From a virus, in the IMG/VR virus record IMGVR_UViG_3300036398_001679, positions 1-25,153 of that record: a stretch of DNA of 25,153 bases; one strand, written 5' to 3'. Both the position numbers and the translations under genes were made by a program. The stretch's first letter is position 1; every line of letters starts with the position of its first letter. This document shows positions 14,496-22,442 of this stretch, piece by piece. The notes under the pieces were generated by a model that had not been told where the DNA came from, made no database searches, and worked only from the letters and a program-made list of their open reading frames with translations.

Positions 14496-16514
14496 TTATT
14501 GCTTTTCAACTGGGAATAATTGACATCTGCAGTTCACTGCATTTGAAGCGCTTAGACCTGATCCGAGCGGGCGCTGCGCTTTCTCGGTTTTGACTTCAAT
14601 GATATTGCCTTCTTTATCGCGAACTTCAGTCACTACCGTAAAATATCCGTCGGCTCCTTGAGTCGAGCCTTCCAAAGCAGCATGAGCGGGTCTTACGCGG
14701 CCGTCTCTTTGTGTAAGCCATACCATCTCAAAACCCTCATCTTTATATACGGCGTATTGCATTCCGCTTGTCACATTTGCGGCGGTCGTATTCGCAATCG
14801 CACGCGCTCTGCTTGTTTGCAAAGAGTCGAACTTGGTATTCAAAATCTTGAATAACTCGTCTTTATCCTTACCAGCGTTTGCAGTGAGAGTCGCTTGTAC
14901 TTCTTGCTTGATAACTCCGATTGAATCTCGGATTTGAGCGCTTGACTCTTCGACCAAGGCGATAACCTCTGCAGTCGGAGGAACGCCGCCCTCGATTGCA
15001 AGAGTCGCATAGAGTTCGGTAGCTACTTGATTTGCGGCCTCTGCTATGATTGCATCATATTCCGCAAGGTCTTCGGGTGAAACATCTACAGTTGCAAGAG
15101 TCAACACGCCGTCATCTGCAAGCTGAAAGACTTGCTCTTTGATTTGAGCTATGATCATCTCAACTACATTCTCGAGGCTACCTGCATTCGCTTCGGTTAT
15201 GCCGTCAAAGTTTCTCCAAAACAAGTTCTTTGCATCGGCTGTAACGATAGGGAGCTTAGGATTTGTCCTTGTTAAGAGTTTTCGAGCCACCACGGGCGCG
15301 GGAGCGGGATTTACGGCGCTTTGAAGCGGGACAAAACCATTAGCAATAAGCGGCGTATTGCCTTCAGGTATAGGATCATATCCGCGCTCGCCTCTTGCAT
15401 CGTTGATCGTCTTAATTCCCCACTTAAGCTCGAACTCTTCTTGCCTCATATCAGCATCGGTATCTGCATATTCATAAGGTTGCGCTTGGATAAGTACATC
15501 CTCTTCCCATCTACGGAAATGGCGTGTAAATTCTTCAGCAATATAGAGTGCTTCGGGATCGATTGTGTTTTGTCTAAAGATTGCAAACTGAACCTCTGCA
15601 GTCGCTCGGTTTTGGAATGATCCATCAAGCATCCCAGGAGGCACGCCGAAGACTTGAGCGATTTGAGATCTTACATCTTTGCTAACAGAGTCATAGCCTA
15701 CCGATAGCTCGCCTTTCGGCGGTAGTTCTAATTGCATTCCACCTCCAAGCAAAGCTCGTAGCTTGTAGTCTGGTAGTTCTTCATTCCAAGCGCTTTTCAG
15801 CTTTTGCCATTCATCTTGGTCAAACCTTTCTGGGAACTTTGCAATAAGCGGCGGGACTGTATTATTAGCAAACAAGCGAGCTAAATAAGCACTAACTTCG
15901 CGGTCTATATTCGCATATTCCAAAGCGGCGGAAACAAGACCAACGCCGAAGATATTCATACCGATAATTTCTTCAGGACGCGCGGCGGGGTGGAGCTTAG
16001 CAAGGTGAATAATCTCTTTCTCTGGTATGGCTATATTGCCCTCTTGAGCTGACTGATATACATACCCATCAATAAAGTTATTCTCGCCTTTAATGACTCG
16101 CATTCTTGTCGGATTTAATACCCACATTTGCAAGGGCACGCGATAGCCGTTTGTCGGAGTCCATATAAACGCATTGCCATTTATGCTAAGCCAGTTTTCA
16201 ATATATCCGAAAACTTGCGAGCGTGTGAAATATGGATTAGGATTTGATAGCAGCTCGTTAGTCCAATGACCGCGTCCGAGTTCTTCTTTTTCCCAATTTT
16301 GCTCTTTGTATGCATCGAACTTGATACCGCTCAAAGCATTCGCTCTATGCTGCAAGCAAGCGAAAACAGTCCCTCGAAGTGAGGCGCTTAACTCGTTACC
16401 GACTTGAGTCGCACCGATATTGCGAGAGCCACCCGACCGAATATACGGTCTGTCGTTTCTTCGCGGTGCAACTGCGCTCGCGATTCTATCTCTAAGTTGG
16501 TCAAGTAGACTCAT
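14496..16514 (-). CDS. Portal protein fused to a MuF-type head morphogenesis domain
   Basis: A 672-residue single frame. Residues about 40-400 match HK97-type portals: FACLQHRANALSG, PNPYFTRSQVFGYIENWLSINGNA split across 92-115, an MWVLNPTRMRV strand, and the well-conserved FGVPPGMLDG (289-298) followed by NRATAE. A proline- and alanine-rich link (402-411) leads to a helical region (440-560). Residues about 567-668 match the MuF/SPP1 gp7 C-terminal domain: RARAIANTTAANV, TQRDGRVRPAHAALEG (601-616) and the cysteine pair NCRCQL (661-666). The portal forms the ring through which DNA enters. MuF-like proteins sit inside the prohead and are usually encoded by a separate downstream gene. No stop or frameshift separates the two parts. 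Confidence 0.92.
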   Translation of the reverse strand: MSLLDQLRDRIASAVAPRRNDRPYIRSGGSRNIGATQVGNELSASLRGTVFACLQHRANALSGIKFDAYKEQNWEKEELGRGHWTNELLSNPNPYFTRSQVFGYIENWLSINGNAFIWTPTNGYRVPLQMWVLNPTRMRVIKGENNFIDGYVYQSAQEGNIAIPEKEIIHLAKLHPAARPEEIIGMNIFGVGLVSAALEYANIDREVSAYLARLFANNTVPPLIAKFPERFDQDEWQKLKSAWNEELPDYKLRALLGGGMQLELPPKGELSVGYDSVSKDVRSQIAQVFGVPPGMLDGSFQNRATAEVQFAIFRQNTIDPEALYIAEEFTRHFRRWEEDVLIQAQPYEYADTDADMRQEEFELKWGIKTINDARGERGYDPIPEGNTPLIANGFVPLQSAVNPAPAPVVARKLLTRTNPKLPIVTADAKNLFWRNFDGITEANAGSLENVVEMIIAQIKEQVFQLADDGVLTLATVDVSPEDLAEYDAIIAEAANQVATELYATLAIEGGVPPTAEVIALVEESSAQIRDSIGVIKQEVQATLTANAGKDKDELFKILNTKFDSLQTSRARAIANTTAANVTSGMQYAVYKDEGFEMVWLTQRDGRVRPAHAALEGSTQGADGYFTVVTEVRDKEGNIIEVKTEKAQRPLGSGLSASNAVNCRCQLFPVEKQ

Positions 16515-17671
16515 ACATATATCTGTGGAGTTTTGCGAATAGCGTTGAAGGCATAACCCAACGCGTCAATAAAGTCATCATGCTTGTCTTGTGGAGTGCC
16601 CGTAAAAGATAGCAGCTCCTCGGTAAAGTCCGGATTGATATGAGGGACATGATAAACAAGCCCTTGTTCATATCTTGCCTCGACTGGCTGAAAGCGAATA
16701 ACCTTGTCTCGATCCGCTCTCACACCTACGACATTCATCTTAGTATTGCGTTTCAGCTCTTGCACCATCCAAGCTTGCGCCTGATTTGATTCGACTGCAA
16801 CTACTCTTGCATTCCATCTTTGCTCGGCTGACATGATCTTACGGCCTATCTCTTGGAATTGCGCTCTAAAATGATCGGCTTCGACTACTACAACATCTCC
16901 ATCTTTTGTCGTGCCTATTACAACGATTGCCGTATAATCGGCTGTTTCCTTTTGCGAGATTGCCAAGTCAACTCCAATGTAATACGCCGTGCATTCTTGG
17001 CCGTTTGTCGTGCGTAACCATTCGCGCTTGATTTTAGCCGCCGATCTATCGACATATTCTGCAAGAAACTCTTGTGCAAAAACCAAGCTCGGTAGTAGCT
17101 CCTTTTGTCTATCAACTTCGCTTATCTTGATTTGCCCGCCGTCGTATGTCGAGTAGTGAAACGATTGCCAGTCTGACATAGTCTCGGAGAGCTGATCTAA
17201 TTGCCAAAAATGATTCTTACCTTTCGGCGTTGAAAAGAAATACGCATCTCCTTCATAATCTGCTAGCATCGGACTTAATACAAAGTTCCAATCGTCTTCA
17301 GCATTTGGGCAGTGAGCCCACTCATCGCAAATCACTCTATGAAACTTATTGCCTCTTAAGCCATCCGCCCGGTAAATACCTTGCAAAACCAATGTACTAC
17401 GGCCTAGTTTAATCTGGCCTTGTTTGTAAGTTGCACCAAGCGGTGCAAAGAAATTCTGTGCTTCGGTCTCTCGTCCTGAGAGCTCGGTATATGAGGGCGC
17501 TGTATAGAGAACATACGACCCATCAACTTCCAGCATTTTCTCAAGGGCCAAAGCAAAAGCCAAATAAGACTTACCAAAGCGACGACCGCACCGAACAACA
17601 TTAAAGCGCTTCCTATTCCGAAGTATCTCAAGCTGTTTATCATGCGGTTTTATCCGTATCACTGTATCCAT
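16511..17671 (-). CDS. terL: Terminase large subunit (packaging ATPase-nuclease)
   Basis: A 386-residue protein from the ATG at 17671. A TTG six codons upstream also has a weak leader. The ATPase half shows a Walker A CGRRFGKSY (28-36), Walker B VICDEWA (113-119) with the catalytic E117, and the C-motif STPKG (147-151). The nuclease half shows the acidic triad of the RNase H fold: D235 in YIGVDLA, E294 in VAVESN, and D365/D366/D369 in HDDFIDAL. It drives DNA into the prohead and cuts the concatemer. Both halves are intact, though the protein is on the short side for the family. It overlaps the portal start as ATGA. Confidence 0.95.
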   Translation of the reverse strand: MDTVIRIKPHDKQLEILRNRKRFNVVRCGRRFGKSYLAFALALEKMLEVDGSYVLYTAPSYTELSGRETEAQNFFAPLGATYKQGQIKLGRSTLVLQGIYRADGLRGNKFHRVICDEWAHCPNAEDDWNFVLSPMLADYEGDAYFFSTPKGKNHFWQLDQLSETMSDWQSFHYSTYDGGQIKISEVDRQKELLPSLVFAQEFLAEYVDRSAAKIKREWLRTTNGQECTAYYIGVDLAISQKETADYTAIVVIGTTKDGDVVVVEADHFRAQFQEIGRKIMSAEQRWNARVVAVESNQAQAWMVQELKRNTKMNVVGVRADRDKVIRFQPVEARYEQGLVYHVPHINPDFTEELLSFTGTPQDKHDDFIDALGYAFNAIRKTPQIYV

Positions 17672-17978
17672 TTTGCGAACCCCACTCAATTATCATTTTG
17701 CCTTTTTCTGCTACTTGATTATCCATGTGAGATAGCAACTCCATTAGCAGTTTCATTGCCGTAATATCCTCTTTAAGCAAGATCTTTTTATGAATCAGCA
17801 TTTCGATTATATCACCAGCTACGGTTTCTTTTGTTTTGCCGGGCTTTGATAGCTCCTCGGCTGCCATCTTTGCAAGGTCTTTGACATACACGATGCTACC
17901 CTTTGGCCTACCATTTCGATTGATACGCTCGGGCTTGTCTCTAAAGCTATGTCCTTTGAGATTATCAGCGCCTGCCAT
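17640..17978 (-). CDS. Probable terminase small subunit
   Basis: A 112-residue protein directly before the large terminase. The N-terminus contains RINRNGRPKGS (18-28), a basic turn of the NP-x-GRPKGS type common at the start of small terminase-like phage proteins. Helical segments follow (YVKDLAKMAAEELSK, VAGDIIEMLIHKK, TAMKLLMELLSHMDN). The small subunit recognises phage DNA and feeds it to the large subunit. The evidence is position and the GRPKGS motif; I see no clear helix-turn-helix. A GGGAG Shine-Dalgarno precedes the ATG at 17978. It overlaps the large subunit start by about 30 bases. Confidence 0.68.
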   Translation of the reverse strand: MAGADNLKGHSFRDKPERINRNGRPKGSIVYVKDLAKMAAEELSKPGKTKETVAGDIIEMLIHKKILLKEDITAMKLLMELLSHMDNQVAEKGKMIIEWGSQNGYSDTDKTA

Positions 17979-18441
17979 AATAAACTCCCAAACCTAATCC
18001 AACACCAAGAGCACCAACAACCCATCCCCAGTTGTTCTCGGTTTTCACTTCAGTCGGTAAAGTAATTACCTTAATTGAATCAGGGCGCGGGCGGTAAACA
18101 AGTGAGAAGTGACCCTTGCGATTTGCATAGGCAAAAGCCATATTGATTGTATCGCGAGTCGCTGTAATTACGCTATCGCTTTGAGCGATAAACGAAGTAT
18201 CTCCACAAGGAATAATTACAGGCTTATCAAGAAAGTAAATAGTGTCCTTAGTCTTGATAGTAACTGACTTCGTATGCACTGAGTCTCTAATCGTTACAGG
18301 GCGTTCAATTAGCTGCACTTGAGTAATTGTATCAGTTACGCGCTTTGCGCTCGTACGGCCTACGTGAAGCCCCGAAACAAAGCCGATAATAAGCAAGACT
18401 GCAAGTATTATCATTGCATTTAGTACATCATTGAATCTCAT
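17965..18441 (-). CDS. Two-segment membrane protein, spanin-like candidate
   Basis: A 158-residue protein with a membrane helix at each end: about 8-25 (AMIILAVLLIIGFVSGL) and 139-155 (GWVVGALGVGLGLGVYYG, ending in GRR). The middle 110 residues are polar and beta-like, with repeated DT and DS turns (DTITQV, KDTIYFLDKPV, SDSVITATRDTINM, RPRPDSIKV). This plan, an exported linker between two anchors, could span the periplasm and act like a spanin at lysis. Proteins with this repeated DTI pattern occur in phages of Bacteroidota as I recall them, but I cannot confirm homology. There is no lipobox, so it is not a standard u-spanin. An ATGA overlap joins it to the metallophosphoesterase. Confidence 0.7.
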   Translation of the reverse strand: MRFNDVLNAMIILAVLLIIGFVSGLHVGRTSAKRVTDTITQVQLIERPVTIRDSVHTKSVTIKTKDTIYFLDKPVIIPCGDTSFIAQSDSVITATRDTINMAFAYANRKGHFSLVYRPRPDSIKVITLPTEVKTENNWGWVVGALGVGLGLGVYYGRR

Positions 18442-19295
18442 TGCACTACTCCATTCTCAATAAAGAGATTATCTACCATACCATTCTCTTGAATGATTGC
18501 AAAACCATGATTGCTATTTGAGTGTGGCATATATGCTTGTCGTAACTTGCATAGGCATCCCATTGTATATGCCTTGTAAAACTTACCGTCCAAGCTCTTG
18601 ATAGATGCAAAAGAAGTACGATGCACATGACCCATAACAACATTAGCCGCGGCTTTGAGAATCAAAGCGCGGGCGGGATTTACGCCGCCTGAGACTTTCA
18701 TTTCGTGACCGTGGACTATGTAGGTATTTTCTATTTTCATAAATTGCGTAGATTCGACAAAGCGTATTCCAAGATCATCAAGTTTTAGCAGTTTGCGGAA
18801 ATCAATTAAACCAGCAAGCGCGTCTGCATTCTGCATTAAGTACCGCTCCAAGCGGTCTTCATGATTGCCAATTTTAAAGTAGATATTCTGGTCTTTGAAT
18901 TCGGACCTCAAGCCTTCTAAAAACTGCTTTGCAAGTTCGATCTCGTTTAAGAATTTTGGCGTATCAGCGTGTTTCGGGTGCCTTGAGATTTGAGCCGAGT
19001 CTAGTATATCACCGTTTAAAATGATATTCTCTACTCGGTCTTGTTTTGCATATTGAATCGCTGCAATAAGCGCCGCTTTGTCATGGATGCCTAAGTGAAT
19101 ATCACTGAAGACCGCCGTCTTACCTTGGATGCGCAAAACGGGTAAAACCTCCTCGCGTCCATCTTCAAAGGTATTTAGCCAATCAGGAACTACTTCGGGC
19201 TTGTCTTCAGGGCTCGGCTCAAAGCCTTTGCCTATCCGATAGTTAAGCACCGCCGTGTACTCTTCATGGTTTAAGCGGGGTCTGTATTGACTCAC
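18438..19295 (-). CDS. Calcineurin-like metallophosphoesterase
   Basis: A 285-residue protein with a full set of metallophosphoesterase motifs: SDIHLG (64-69; D65, H67), GDILD (95-99), GNHEDR (143-148), HGHE (195-198) and GHVH (222-225). These bind two metal ions and hydrolyse phosphoester bonds. The motif set is intact, so it is probably active on a phosphoester or nucleic acid substrate that cannot be named. The N-terminal 50 residues (RPRLNHEEYTAVLNYRIGKG) precede the domain and are of a kind I associate with phage members. It starts with GTG in a GTGA overlap and ends in ATGA with the next gene, so it is a true member of the operon. A nuclease-like role in replication or packaging is possible. 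Confidence 0.88.
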   Translation of the reverse strand: MSQYRPRLNHEEYTAVLNYRIGKGFEPSPEDKPEVVPDWLNTFEDGREEVLPVLRIQGKTAVFSDIHLGIHDKAALIAAIQYAKQDRVENIILNGDILDSAQISRHPKHADTPKFLNEIELAKQFLEGLRSEFKDQNIYFKIGNHEDRLERYLMQNADALAGLIDFRKLLKLDDLGIRFVESTQFMKIENTYIVHGHEMKVSGGVNPARALILKAAANVVMGHVHRTSFASIKSLDGKFYKAYTMGCLCKLRQAYMPHSNSNHGFAIIQENGMVDNLFIENGVVQ

Positions 19296-19516
19296 TTGGT
19301 AGGAATCCCGTACTTTTCTAAAAGAGCCTGCAATAATTGCTGCTCTGGATTAAGTTCTGTTTGCTCTGGTGCGGGAAATTTTGCAGACCACTCGGCTTCG
19401 TGCTCTTCAGTGCAAGGCACTGCATTACATCCATTAGGCCATTGAATTTCAGAAACACCGTCCCATAAAACTATATTTTCGACTTCATTATTAGCATTAA
19501 TTAAAGCGTATTTCAT
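19292..19516 (-). CDS. Small protein after the fibre gene, possible fibre assembly or tail accessory protein
   Basis: I chose the ATG at 19516 (74 aa, MKYALINANNEV). It follows GAGGGA at 7 bases and begins one base after the stop of the fibre gene. A GTG four codons earlier would overlap that stop. The sequence KYALINANNEVENIVLWDG followed by WPNG belongs to a small protein type I have seen next to tail fibre genes in many phages, with unproven function. The C-terminus is helical (EQQLLQALLEKYGIPTK). By position, it may help fold or attach the glycine-rich fibre. No catalytic motif is visible. Confidence 0.7.
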   Translation of the reverse strand: MKYALINANNEVENIVLWDGVSEIQWPNGCNAVPCTEEHEAEWSAKFPAPEQTELNPEQQLLQALLEKYGIPTK

Positions 19517-19517
19517 G

Positions 19518-20771
19518 TTATCCCTCACTTACAACAATTACTAAACCACCACCACCATTACCGCCTGCTCCGGAATTATGACCGTTATCTGAAGCAGCGC
19601 CGCCACCGCCACCAGCACCATATCCACCATTGCCACCAGCACCAGTTGCTTGTCCAGTTTTATACGATCCGCCGCCGCCTGCAGAGCCGAAATATAAAAA
19701 CCCTGCTTGATTATTATCGCCATTGCCACCATTACCGCCATTAGACCCTCGGCTTCCATAATTCCAATTAGAAGCAGGCTTGCTTGCCATCCAATTTGCA
19801 GGCCTATGTCTACCACCTTCGGACATTGCTGTTGAATTAGCTGCAGCTCCTCCTCCTCCTCCTCCAGATAAGCTAATAAAAGCTGGTCTATCTGAAGTAA
19901 AATCACTGCCATTAGTGCTCGTACCGGTCAGACCATTGCCAACAGGAACTTGATAATAATTTACAGGTTGAGGAGAAGTACCGCCCCCTGCAGTTGAGGA
20001 AGTGCCTCCGCCTGAACCGCCACTTGGCCTATCACTTTCTATAATATTTTGGAAAGTACCTAATCCTGATATACCTCCATTTGATCCATTTGCGCCACTA
20101 GTATCATCAGTAGTGCGACTTGCGCCACCATTTCCACCTGCTCCAACAGTAACGGATTCAGTACTACCAAGTGCAGAAGCTTCAAGAGTAATGCTGTAAT
20201 AACTTGCTGCACCACCACCGCCTCCTCCACATCTTATAGCAGTTGTAGCTCCTCTTCTTCCAGACCCTCCACCAGCGCCACCTGATAAAGAATAAACTGT
20301 TACTCTTTTGGCAAAAGAGGGTTTAGTCCATGTCCCCGAACTAGTAAAAGTATCTATTTGGATTTGATATCCACCACCACCACCGCTCGCAGCCAAAGTA
20401 GTGCCCGTCATTGTTAGGCCCGTGCCGAGTGTTATCTCTTGCACATCACCAGAACCTGAATCACCACGGCCCAAAAGTTTTGAAGCGGCTGATACATTCT
20501 GAATTTTTGCATAAGTTACCGCGTCATTATCTACAGTCCAAGTAGCACCCGAACTAGAGACGGTAATATCTCCCTTGTCGCCATCGGTCACACCGCCGCC
20601 CGCCGTAGACCAGCTCAAATTTCCCGAGCCGTCGGTACTTAATACCTGACCATTTGACCCGCCTGCTATGCTAAGTTTGGTAAGATTCGTATTGATTGTA
20701 TTACTAGTGCCAATTGTCTTTGAATCAAAAGAGTTAGGCAATTGGCCATTATTTAGTTTTGTTGTAGGCAT
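19518..20771 (-). CDS. Glycine-rich tail fibre/adhesin tip protein
   Basis: A 417-residue protein with three zones. Residues 1-130 are fibre-like: a TNLTKLSIAGGSNGQVLSTDG repeat region, then GDKGDITVSSSGATWTV and NVSAASKLLGRGDSG, both frequent in phage fibres. Residues 137-160 (QIDTFTSSGTWTKPSFAKRV) form the usual lead into a glycine-rich phage domain. From about 163 to the end there are many GG-x-GG runs and poly-glycine tracts separated by variable aromatic and polar loops, ending in GGGGLVIVVSEG. This resembles the Gly-rich adhesin class, in which polyglycine helices hold hypervariable receptor-contact loops (as in phage S16 gp38). It is the best candidate for the receptor-binding determinant. 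Confidence 0.85.
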   Translation of the reverse strand: MPTTKLNNGQLPNSFDSKTIGTSNTINTNLTKLSIAGGSNGQVLSTDGSGNLSWSTAGGGVTDGDKGDITVSSSGATWTVDNDAVTYAKIQNVSAASKLLGRGDSGSGDVQEITLGTGLTMTGTTLAASGGGGGYQIQIDTFTSSGTWTKPSFAKRVTVYSLSGGAGGGSGRRGATTAIRCGGGGGGAASYYSITLEASALGSTESVTVGAGGNGGASRTTDDTSGANGSNGGISGLGTFQNIIESDRPSGGSGGGTSSTAGGGTSPQPVNYYQVPVGNGLTGTSTNGSDFTSDRPAFISLSGGGGGGAAANSTAMSEGGRHRPANWMASKPASNWNYGSRGSNGGNGGNGDNNQAGFLYFGSAGGGGSYKTGQATGAGGNGGYGAGGGGGAASDNGHNSGAGGNGGGGLVIVVSEG

Positions 20772-20775
20772 CTTA

Positions 20776-21600
20776 TCACTTCAAATAATCAGCAATTAAA
20801 ACATCTCCACTAATTGGAGCCGTCGCCATCGTGATTGTATTGGTTGAAAGCGTGTAATCATTTCCCGCTCCGCTTCTTAGCCTCATACCATTCAAATGTA
20901 AGCGTAAAGTCCCTGCAGTTGGTGTATCAGGCAAAGTGTAAGCCGTATTCGAACCGTCAATATTTCCACTTGGTATGACTTCAGTTGCAAAGTTGCTCGG
21001 AGTCAAAGTACCTGACTCATCTTGCACATAAGTGACCGCCGTAGAACCAAGCGTTCCGCCTGAATTTGAAGTGCAATAAAATCTCTTATCGCCATAAGTC
21101 GTACCCGCGTCCACATGGACAAAAGAGCCTGTAAGCTCGTCCCATGCGTCCGAATCAGTTGCACGAGTTAAAGCGCTTGATGATCCGTTAAAAACATAGA
21201 TACCGTTTTGGCTTTGAGTAGATTGCTGCCATACCAAAAGGCGCTGACCGCTTGTAAGTTGGTGACCGTCGAAAGTATCCGTTCCGGGATTGCTTATGGT
21301 GATATTCGCAGTCGTAGCCGCGTGGACATTGCGATACTTGTAAGCACTTGACAAGCCTGCTATTTGCGTATCTACATATCCTTTTGTTGCAGCATCGCCT
21401 GAGTCAGTCGGAGTTGCAATGGTCGTAAGCTTGTTGTTACCCATTGACTGAGCACCCGTAAACGCTACGCTCCCATCCTTTTTGACAAAGTTCGCGCCGT
21501 CTGCTAATTTACTCGAATCTATTGCAGCGCCCGCAGCTACTTTCGCGTTGGTTATCGCACCATCGCGTATCTGGCGGCCTGCTATTGTGGTCTCTGGCAT
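20776..21600 (-). CDS. Tail fibre protein
   Basis: A 274-residue protein with a typical fibre plan. The N-terminal repeats IRDGAITNAKVAAGAAIDSSKLADG (11-35) are of the type that builds trimeric shafts. GDAATKGYVDTQI (68-80) is a very common fibre collar motif. A central beta domain (about 85-195) has QNGIYVFNGSSSALTRATDSDAW, which resembles domains seen in many tail fibres. The C-terminal domain (208-274) is shared with the preceding small gene. An AGGATAATACG leader precedes the ATG at 21600. The protein probably sits at the tail tip and contributes to host recognition or connects to the glycine-rich tip encoded next. Confidence 0.85.
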   Translation of the reverse strand: MPETTIAGRQIRDGAITNAKVAAGAAIDSSKLADGANFVKKDGSVAFTGAQSMGNNKLTTIATPTDSGDAATKGYVDTQIAGLSSAYKYRNVHAATTANITISNPGTDTFDGHQLTSGQRLLVWQQSTQSQNGIYVFNGSSSALTRATDSDAWDELTGSFVHVDAGTTYGDKRFYCTSNSGGTLGSTAVTYVQDESGTLTPSNFATEVIPSGNIDGSNTAYTLPDTPTAGTLRLHLNGMRLRSGAGNDYTLSTNTITMATAPISGDVLIADYLK

Positions 21601-21604
21601 CGTA

Positions 21605-21907
21605 TTATCCTAGTTTGTAATGTATTCGTATAACATCACCAACGACAGGCGAAACATTCAAAGTTATTGTCGTCGATCCGCTTGTCGTATAATCGTTTGT
21701 AAGCACTTGCAATACGCCATTAATGAAGACTTGCAAAGAGTTAGGGACAAAGTTCTGCAATGATGTGAAAGTCGCATTTGAGCCGTTGATATTTCCCGTC
21801 GGAGTTTCATTCCAGATGAAAACCGCCGCGCCTGAGTTGATCGTAGCACCGACTGAAACTCGGACAACTTCAGGAAGCGCCGTAATGACTACATTGTTAG
21901 TACTCAT
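21605..21907 (-). CDS. Small fibre-associated protein with a beta domain shared with its neighbour
   Basis: A 100-residue protein. Residues about 33-98 (NETPTGNINGSNATF ... LQVFINGVLQ ... VVGDVIRIHYKLG) clearly resemble the C-terminal domain of the following fibre gene (about 208-274: SGNIDGSNTAYTL ... LRLHLNGMRL ... ISGDVLIADYLK). The shared order is a GNI-GSN-T strand, a hydrophobic strand with NG, an NDYT turn, a T-x-T strand and GDV-I. This type of domain is common at the ends of phage fibre and adhesin proteins. The first 30 residues (VVITALPEVVRVSVG) may form a separate strand pair. It is translated by ATGA coupling. Confidence 0.75.
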   Translation of the reverse strand: MSTNNVVITALPEVVRVSVGATINSGAAVFIWNETPTGNINGSNATFTSLQNFVPNSLQVFINGVLQVLTNDYTTSGSTTITLNVSPVVGDVIRIHYKLG

Positions 21908-22245
21908 GAAGTCACCGTATCGATAATATCCAAATCACCACCAAGCCAATACTTCGTATCACCGCCAAGCCATTCGATTTTTACATCATACACAAGTCCC
22001 TTTTGCGGAGTTAAAGCAAGGCTTGTAGCTCCCGGCAAAGAGATTGAAAACTTGCCACCGCTTGCAGGGGATTGTATTGTCGTATTGAAAGTAAAGAGCG
22101 TCGCATTCGTAGCCTTTACTCTGCATTGAGCGGTCAAAGTCGCATTCACCAAAGTAATAGCCGCGCCATCCGCGTCTTTCAATTCAACTGCAAGTGAGAA
22201 AGTCTCACCTCGGTAAATTGCTATATTAAATCTATCTCTTCTCAT
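21904..22245 (-). CDS. Beta-rich structural protein, probable tail fibre/baseplate component
   Basis: A 113-residue soluble protein of alternating beta strands: FNIAIYRGETFSLAVELKDADG, a TLTAQCRV strand, KFSISLPGA and a final LVYDVKIEWL...DLDIIDTV. The opening IYRGETFSL...LKDADGAAI resembles the N-terminal beta-sandwich of small proteins found near phage receptor-binding genes (BppU-like N-terminal domains). I make this comparison from memory of the pattern and it is not firm. ATGA overlaps join it to genes on both sides. It is probably an adaptor or minor fibre protein, because the next three genes are fibre-like. Confidence 0.68.
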   Translation of the reverse strand: MRRDRFNIAIYRGETFSLAVELKDADGAAITLVNATLTAQCRVKATNATLFTFNTTIQSPASGGKFSISLPGATSLALTPQKGLVYDVKIEWLGGDTKYWLGGDLDIIDTVTS

Positions 22246-22442
22246 GGCTTATCCGTAAATAGCTTTGCAATGAAAGACCCTCCGACCGCGAAGCTCAAGA
22301 GCGTAATCGCCAAGGCTATGTTATCGCGTAAATAGGCAAAACCGCAACCGGCAATGCCAGCGGCGGCTAAAGCGCCCGCGACTCTGCGAATCTTCGCAGG
22401 TGTAGGCTCGTTCCAATATTTAAAGCCAAAATGCAAACTCAC
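22242..22442 (-). CDS. Small two-segment membrane protein, candidate holin
   Basis: A 66-residue protein with two predicted membrane helices, about 20-38 (RVAGALAAAGIAGCGFAYL) and 41-62 (NIALAITLLSFAVGGSFIAKLF), and short charged ends. The topology fits a class II holin. It starts with GTG in a GTGA overlap with the upstream membrane/coiled-coil gene and ends in an ATGA overlap with the next gene. It therefore belongs to the same transcript as the fibre genes that follow. It is the second holin candidate of the window, after the three-segment protein before the endolysin, and I cannot say which one is the working holin. Confidence 0.7.
   Translation of the reverse strand: MSLHFGFKYWNEPTPAKIRRVAGALAAAGIAGCGFAYLRDNIALAITLLSFAVGGSFIAKLFTDKP

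Noticed and set aside
19541-19912. Second minus-strand frame inside the glycine-rich fibre gene
   Set aside because: It is the shadow of GG-x repeats read in another frame, giving low-complexity Val/Leu/Ala/Glu runs.
19600-20300. CCACCA/CCGCCG-rich stretch as a DNA repeat array or CRISPR-like element
   Set aside because: The pattern is explained by glycine codons of the fibre protein on the minus strand, without fixed repeat units or spacers.
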